From Aldehydirespirator sp965203635 (lineage in GTDB: Bacteria; Actinomycetota; Acidimicrobiia; Acidimicrobiales; Aldehydirespiratoraceae): a stretch of 64,000 bases of DNA. Below, in pieces: positions 59,618 through 64,000 of this stretch. The notes beneath the pieces were generated by a model. That model did no database searches. It was not told where the DNA came from and worked only from the letters and a program-made list of their open reading frames with translations. Made by a program: the position numbers and the translations under genes. The stretch is taken from NCBI GenBank assembly GCA_965203635.1, contig OZ241903.1:1240001-1304000 (forward strand). The letters run 5' to 3'. Each line of letters starts with the position of its first letter. Positions within the stretch are counted from its first letter, which is position 1.

Positions 59618-61507
59618 TCAGTTCAGCGTCATGTCCTCGACGCGGGCGGTGTCGTCGTAGCGCGGGATCCACGACAGGTTCTCCACGCCGCCGTTGACGC
59701 TGAGATAGGTCAGCACCGGCAAGATGCCGATGTTCTCGCAGTTGTACGCCATGATCTCGTGGTACATCTCCTCGCGTGCTACCGGATCGAGCTCCTGAGC
59801 GGCGGCTGCGAGCATGCCCTCGAGCTCATCGTCGAGATAGGACGAGACGATGGTGTTCCCGATGTAGGAACCGAGGCGGGCCCCGTCCTGCAACTCGTTG
59901 GAGGACGACGACAGGAAGATGTCGCCGCGCGTGGGCCCGGGCTGGCCCTCGGCCGGGTCCGGATACGTGAGGAATTCGATGTCGAGCCAGACCTCCCACG
60001 ACTGCAACTCGAAATCGATGTTCAAGCCCACAGCAGTCAAGTCGGCATAGATGGCCTCGGAGAGTTCGTCGAACTTGGTCCAGCGAGTGCCGTTGGCCCA
60101 GAAGGTGATCGACTCATCCTGGTAACCCGAGTCCGCGATGATCTGGCGGGCCAGATCCGGGTCGTAGGGCCGGTCGGTGATATCGGGATTGTGGCCGAAC
60201 ACGCCGGAGCCGAAGATGTGGCAGTTGGGTCGGCTGGCTTGTCCCTCGTAGATGAACTCGACGTAGTCGTCAACGTTCATGGCGTGGGCGATGGCCACTC
60301 GCAGTTCGGGATAGTCAGCCAGCGGGCCCTCGTAGTTCTTCATCCGGAGGTACGGGTATTCGATGCCCTCGTCGCGCACGAACAGCTTGGGCACGTCGCC
60401 CGCAGAGTCGGACGACAGGCCCAGCGCGAGATCAACGTCGCCGGCCTGCACAGCGGAGACCCGCGCCTGCTCGTCGGGCAGGAACACGAACGTCACTTCG
60501 TCGATCTCGGGCTCCGGGCCCCAGTAGTCGGTGTTGCGGGTGAGAGTCAGGTAGTCGCCCGCAGACCACTCCACGAACTTGTAGGGGCCGGTTCCGTCAG
60601 CGTTGTTGGCAAGTCCAGCGACGGTTGCGCTGGCCGGCACCATCTGCACCATGTAGAGCCGGGCCGGCAGAACCGGGTCGGGATTCGCGGTGTTGATGCG
60701 GACGGTGTAGTCGTCCACGATGTCCACGCCCGTGATCCCCTCAACTTGCTCTCTGAGGTCGGAACTCAGCTCATCGTCGTAGATGACCCGCTCGAAGGAG
60801 TGCTTGACCGCCGCCGCGTTGAACGGCTCGCCACTATGGAAGCTGATGCCGCGACGCAACTTGAGCTCCCAGGTGGTGTCATCGACACGCCTCGGCAGCG
60901 ACGCAGCCAGCCTCGGCACGAAGATCGAGGGGGCCACGAGGTCACGCTCGATGAGACGCTCGTAGACGTTCTCCATGGTGCGGCGCATTGCGCCGTCCTG
61001 GAAGTGGGGGTCCAGCTTGTTCGGCTGGCCAGGAGCAGCAATGACGATGGACTCGGGCGCCTCGGCGGCCATCATGGCCGCGTCAGCGGCAGCGGAAGCC
61101 TCAGCAGCCTCAGCCGCGGCCGCAGAAGCGGCGGACTCGGCCTCAGAAGCCGCGGCAGCCGCAGCAGCTTCCGCCTCCTGGGCCGCCGCCAATTCGGCTT
61201 GAAGCGCCGCGAGTTCGTCAGCACTGGCAGCCCCTTCGGCCTCAGCAGCAGCCAGGGCAGCCTCAGCCTCAGCCGCGGCGTCAGCAGCAGCAGCGGCGTC
61301 AGCGGCAGCAGCGTCGGCGTCTGCCTGCGCCGCGGCGGCCTCAGCCTCAGCCGCGGCGGCAGCAGACTCTGCCGCAGCCAGCGCGGCGGCGTCCGCCGCG
61401 CTGGTATCCGGAGCCGTCGGTTCGTCGTCGCCGCATGCGGCGGCAACGAGGGTAAAGACGAACAGCGCAGCCAAGAGCCGCTGCATGAACGTGAGCTTCT
61501 TCAACAT
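59618..61507 (-). CDS. ABC transporter substrate-binding lipoprotein (SBP family 5) with Ala-rich helical linker
   Basis: A 629-residue lipoprotein (lipobox LVAAAC). After the Cys comes a stretch of about 120 residues made almost only of Ala, Glu, Asp and Ser, a long helix or coiled coil acting as spacer from the membrane. The binding domain begins at PESIVIAAPGQPNKLDPHFQ and has the SBP_bac_5 pattern (DDTTWELKLRRGISFHSGEP, GTGPYKFVEW). It binds a peptide-like or opine-like solute outside the cell. It probably serves the Dpp-type transporter at 39628-43464, which lacks such a gene; both have GTATAC leaders. Confidence 0.92.
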   Translation of the reverse strand: MLKKLTFMQRLLAALFVFTLVAAACGDDEPTAPDTSAADAAALAAAESAAAAAEAEAAAAQADADAAAADAAAAADAAAEAEAALAAAEAEGAASADELAALQAELAAAQEAEAAAAAAASEAESAASAAAAEAAEASAAADAAMMAAEAPESIVIAAPGQPNKLDPHFQDGAMRRTMENVYERLIERDLVAPSIFVPRLAASLPRRVDDTTWELKLRRGISFHSGEPFNAAAVKHSFERVIYDDELSSDLREQVEGITGVDIVDDYTVRINTANPDPVLPARLYMVQMVPASATVAGLANNADGTGPYKFVEWSAGDYLTLTRNTDYWGPEPEIDEVTFVFLPDEQARVSAVQAGDVDLALGLSSDSAGDVPKLFVRDEGIEYPYLRMKNYEGPLADYPELRVAIAHAMNVDDYVEFIYEGQASRPNCHIFGSGVFGHNPDITDRPYDPDLARQIIADSGYQDESITFWANGTRWTKFDELSEAIYADLTAVGLNIDFELQSWEVWLDIEFLTYPDPAEGQPGPTRGDIFLSSSSNELQDGARLGSYIGNTIVSSYLDDELEGMLAAAAQELDPVAREEMYHEIMAYNCENIGILPVLTYLSVNGGVENLSWIPRYDDTARVEDMTLN

Positions 61508-61582
61508 CTGGAGCTACCCCCCGAGTGAATCCGTGGTTGAGGAAGGCCATAGCGCATTGAGACCACAGCCGGACCGCTCACG

Positions 61583-61588
61583 GTATAC
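61583..61588 (-). promoter_or_regulatory. GTATAC site (inner) before the ABC binding-protein gene
   Basis: CGGTATACCG is a 10-bp perfect palindrome, 75 bp before the ATG at 61507. It lies 32 bp (about three helix turns) from the next copy at 61615, so two dimers could bind side by side. Confidence 0.6.
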
Positions 61589-61614
61589 CGGCGCGGACAA
61601 CCCTGCAAATCGTT

Positions 61615-61620
61615 GTATAC
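61615..61620 (-). promoter_or_regulatory. GTATAC site (outer) before the ABC binding-protein gene
   Basis: On the plus strand CGTTGTATACAGCAACG has extra dyad arms (CGTTG/CAACG). On the minus strand it reads CTGTATACAACG. It lies 107 bp before the start of the binding-protein gene and 17 bp after the stop of the MFS gene. Confidence 0.6.
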
Positions 61621-61636
61621 AGCAACGAGAACCCGC

Positions 61637-62818
61637 TTATTCCCGGTTGAAGCGAGGCCGGCAGAACAGGGCCGCCGGACCGACCAGGGCGACGGTGGCC
61701 GCCAGCACGGCCGGTCCCAGCCCCACGACCAGCAGGGCGGCCACCCCCAGCGGCGCGCCGGACAGGGTGACGCCCCGGGCGACCCCCGCGATGGTCACCG
61801 CGTCGCCCTGGAGCTCGGGACGGACCGCCTCGCTCACCGCGGTGATGGCCAGAACCTGCAACAGCCCGATGGCCGCGCCCCCGGCCACCAGCGCAGCCGT
61901 GATCAGCGCGATGGGCAGTTCGAAGCCCACCAGCGCGGTGGCCACCAGGGTGACCGCGCCCCAGCGGGCCACACCGGGGGCCACCCGCGAGCCCTCCGTG
62001 TCGACCGCGAGGTAGCCGCTCACCGCGGCCGCGCCGTTGGCCACCGCCACCACCACGCCGATGGCAGTCTCGCTGCTGCCGGCCGCGTCGAGCCCGATGG
62101 GCACATAGGAGCCCAGAAGGCCGCGCCAGGCGCCGACCGCGACGCTGGCCCACACCCCCACCCGCACTCCCCGGTTGCGCAGCAACTGGAGGTAGCTGTG
62201 GCCGCCCACCCGAGCGAACGGGGGCGGGCGCGACAGCACCAGCGTCGGCGCGATGCCGGCCAGGGCCACCGCGGACGCGACCGCGAACGCGGCCCGGTAC
62301 GAGCTCTGGGCGATGATCCCGCCCGCCGCCGGGCCGATCAGCATCCCGACGGTGGCCACCATGCTGAGGGTGGCGATCGCCCTGGAAGTCGACCGGGGGG
62401 ATCGCACGATCTGCACCTGGTTGCCCGTCCAGAAGCAGGCCCGGGCCACACCCTGCACCGCGGCCGAGACGACCAGCGCGACCAGCCCCGACTCGAAGAC
62501 CAGCAGCCCGACCGAGAGGCACATCAGCACGGCCGCGGCACTGATGACATCGGAGTTGGACAAGACCCGCATCACCGAGCCGAGCCGCGACCGGGTCAGC
62601 ACCTGCACCGCGGCCGAGAACCCCACCAGCACTCCCGCCACTGTCGCTGACCGGCCCTGGTCGATCACGAACAGCGGGTAGGCCACCACCGTCACGCCCA
62701 GGCTCAGCGAGAAGAGCAGCGCTCCCGCGTACTGGCCCACGACCTCGCGGCGCGGCGCCGGGCCGGCGACGCCGCCGGAGCCGGGACCGGCGTCGGAGCC
62801 CGAGCCCTCGCCAGTCAC
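61637..62818 (-). CDS. MFS transporter
   Basis: A 393-residue, roughly 12-helix protein (GQYAGALLFSLSLGVTVVAY; LGSVMRVLSNSDVISAAAVL; RAIATLSMVATVGMLIGPAA). GTG 62818 overlaps the aldehyde dehydrogenase stop (GTGA), making a two-gene unit. The first 25 residues are Gly/Ser-rich and cytoplasmic. It may export a product or import a substrate of the dehydrogenase. Substrate unknown. Confidence 0.87.
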   Translation of the reverse strand: MTGEGSGSDAGPGSGGVAGPAPRREVVGQYAGALLFSLSLGVTVVAYPLFVIDQGRSATVAGVLVGFSAAVQVLTRSRLGSVMRVLSNSDVISAAAVLMCLSVGLLVFESGLVALVVSAAVQGVARACFWTGNQVQIVRSPRSTSRAIATLSMVATVGMLIGPAAGGIIAQSSYRAAFAVASAVALAGIAPTLVLSRPPPFARVGGHSYLQLLRNRGVRVGVWASVAVGAWRGLLGSYVPIGLDAAGSSETAIGVVVAVANGAAAVSGYLAVDTEGSRVAPGVARWGAVTLVATALVGFELPIALITAALVAGGAAIGLLQVLAITAVSEAVRPELQGDAVTIAGVARGVTLSGAPLGVAALLVVGLGPAVLAATVALVGPAALFCRPRFNRE

Positions 62819-64000
62819 CCGGATATGGCAGCGGGCGTGATGGCGATGCTGATGGCCTTGGAACGGGTGTGGCTCAAGATGTCGTCGACGAGGCCCAGCT
62901 CCTTGCCGATGCCCGACTGCTTCCAGCCGCCGAAGGGCAGGCCGGGGTAGCGCACCTCCACGTCGTTGACCCACACGTAGCCGGCGTCGATGGCCCGGGC
63001 CGCGCCGAGCGCCCGGTTCACATCGTTGCTCCAGATGCTGGCGGTCAGCCCGTAGGGGGTGTCGTTGGCCATGGCGACGGCGTCGGCCGCGTCGGTGAAG
63101 GACGTGACGGCCAGAACGGGTCCGAATATCTCCTCCCGGGCGATGGTGGCGCCGTGGTCCACGTCGTCGAACACGGCCGGCCGGATGAAGGCGCCCGGGG
63201 CGAGCTGCGGATCGGCCGGGGGCGTGCCGCCCGTGAGCAGCCGCCCGCCGTCGGCCCGGCCCGCATCGACGAATCCCAGGATCCGGTCGCGGTGGGCGTG
63301 CGACACCATGCAGCCCATGTCCGACGACGGGTCGTCGGGCATGCCGATGCGGATCTGCTCGGTGGAGGCCACCACCCGCTCCAGCACGGCCTCGCGCAAC
63401 CCGGCGTGGATGAGGAGCCGGCTGGTGGCGCCGCAGCTCTGCCCGCCCACCCGGGCGAAGTTCGAGCCCTTCACCACCGCGGCCGCGGCGGTGTCGGGGT
63501 CGACGTCGTCGAAGATCAGGATGGGGTTCTTGCCGCCCAGCTCAAGGGTGACGCTCTTGAGGACCCCCGACGCGCCGGCGCGGGCCTGCACCGCCAGACC
63601 GGTGCGCAGCGAGCCGGTGAACGACACCCGGGGCACGTCGGGGTGCCCGACCAGGGCCTCGCCCGCGGCCGCTCCTCCCGGCACCACGTTGAGCACGCCC
63701 GCCGGCAGCAGATCGGCGGCCAGCGAGGCGATCACCAGCGGCGACAACGGAGTCTGCTCGGCCGGCTTGAGCACCACCGAGTTGCCCGCGGCCAGCGCGG
63801 GCGCGGCCTTCATGCAGGTGAAGAGGGTGGGGTGGTTGTAGGCGCAGACCGCCGCGACCACGCCCCACGGCGCGGGCTCGGTGAAGTGCAACCCGGCGGG
63901 CGTGGCCGGGATGGTCCTTCCGTGGAGTTCGGGGGCCACTCCCGCGATGGTCTGGAGGAACTTGCCGCCCTTGGCCGCGCTGGCCGCCATCGAGGAGACC
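62815..64000 (-). CDS. Aldehyde dehydrogenase-family protein, 5' end outside the window
   Basis: About 394 residues are visible, ending ISG. WGVVAAVCAYNHPTLFTCMK and VLKPAEQTPLSPLVIA bind NAD; VTLELGGKNPILIFDD carries the general-base Glu and GGQSCGATSRLL the catalytic Cys. The C-terminal VWVNDVEVRYPGLPFGGWKQ is normal. It oxidises an aldehyde to an acid, possibly a semialdehyde in the pathway of this island. It is coupled by GTGA to an MFS gene. A 5' part of roughly 90-100 residues is missing because of the window edge. Confidence 0.93.
   Translation of the reverse strand, partial: VSSMAASAAKGGKFLQTIAGVAPELHGRTIPATPAGLHFTEPAPWGVVAAVCAYNHPTLFTCMKAAPALAAGNSVVLKPAEQTPLSPLVIASLAADLLPAGVLNVVPGGAAAGEALVGHPDVPRVSFTGSLRTGLAVQARAGASGVLKSVTLELGGKNPILIFDDVDPDTAAAAVVKGSNFARVGGQSCGATSRLLIHAGLREAVLERVVASTEQIRIGMPDDPSSDMGCMVSHAHRDRILGFVDAGRADGGRLLTGGTPPADPQLAPGAFIRPAVFDDVDHGATIAREEIFGPVLAVTSFTDAADAVAMANDTPYGLTASIWSNDVNRALGAARAIDAGYVWVNDVEVRYPGLPFGGWKQSGIGKELGLVDDILSHTRSKAISIAITPAAISG

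Overview
The window is a 64 kb piece of a high-GC bacterial chromosome (about 70% GC by eye). It probably comes from an actinobacterium, and the mixture looks most like Acidimicrobiia. The pointers are an F420-binding FrhB-type protein, two F420-type luciferase-like oxidoreductases, a DUF222/HNH (13E12-type) endonuclease, many GTG starts, promoters close enough to start codons to suggest leaderless mRNAs, and 4-nt ATGA/GTGA gene overlaps. The placement is an inference from gene content. No rRNA, tRNA, CRISPR or complete insertion sequence was seen.

Layout. 1-2479: tail of an F420 beta-subunit protein, a small DUF1330-like protein and a D-amino-acid-oxidase-type flavoenzyme. 2727-8912: amidohydrolase, two cupins, a CDC48-like AAA ATPase and a gamma-glutamyltransferase-like protein. 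9311-10127: ECF sigma factor plus a small acidic protein. 10205-16390: acyl-CoA dehydrogenase, acyl-AMP ligase, DUF6282, isopropylmalate-dehydrogenase-like enzyme and ornithine-cyclodeaminase-like enzyme. 19318-16504 (minus): D-threonine-aldolase-like enzyme, FAD-linked oxidase and a SnoaL-like protein, divergent from an LLM oxidoreductase and MFS pair (19375-21554). 21630-28926: SRPBCC protein, HicAB pair with a frameshifted hicA, HNH protein, Fic protein, membrane FtsH-like protease and lipoprotein. 29176-33047 (minus): LLM oxidoreductase, fused electron-transfer flavoprotein and SDR. 33267-44654: RidA, HbpS/GlcG-like, His-rich ABM-like protein, indolepyruvate:ferredoxin oxidoreductase, MFS, a Dpp/Opp ABC transporter without its binding protein, and another MFS. 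44810-56072: AlbA_2/Schlafen-type regulator, small proteins, acyl-CoA ligase, PanE, TauE, and a five-gene minus-strand operon of VOC protein, FAD monooxygenase, RidA, epimerase and amidohydrolase. 56244-64000: small clan-AA protease, second gamma-glutamyltransferase, MazEF-like pair, isochorismatase-like hydrolase, the missing ABC binding protein, MFS and a truncated aldehyde dehydrogenase.

How it fits together. Most genes look catabolic: flavin monooxygenases, amidohydrolases, RidA-type deaminases, CoA ligases, an acyl-CoA dehydrogenase with an ETF, a 2-oxoacid oxidoreductase, ABC and MFS transport. Ten copies of the palindrome GTATAC lie in the window and all sit in the leaders of these operons. 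They suggest one regulon, or one promoter type, that unites the island. The exact substrate cannot be read. An amino-aromatic or N-containing acid is a reasonable guess.

The most unusual structure is at gene junctions. At three places (13157, 15152 and 30034 on the minus strand) the stop/start overlap has been tandemly duplicated. The copies have period 35, 35 or 17-18 bp, which makes chains of tiny ORFs. Nearly every micro-ORF stop codon overlaps the next start, and each chain ends at the start of a real gene. The window also carries a dispersed element of about 80-110 bp bounded by 13-26 bp direct repeats, a family of 47-48 bp palindromes, iterated dyads before the Fic gene, and repeated TTTGCGT motifs on both sides of the AlbA_2 regulator.
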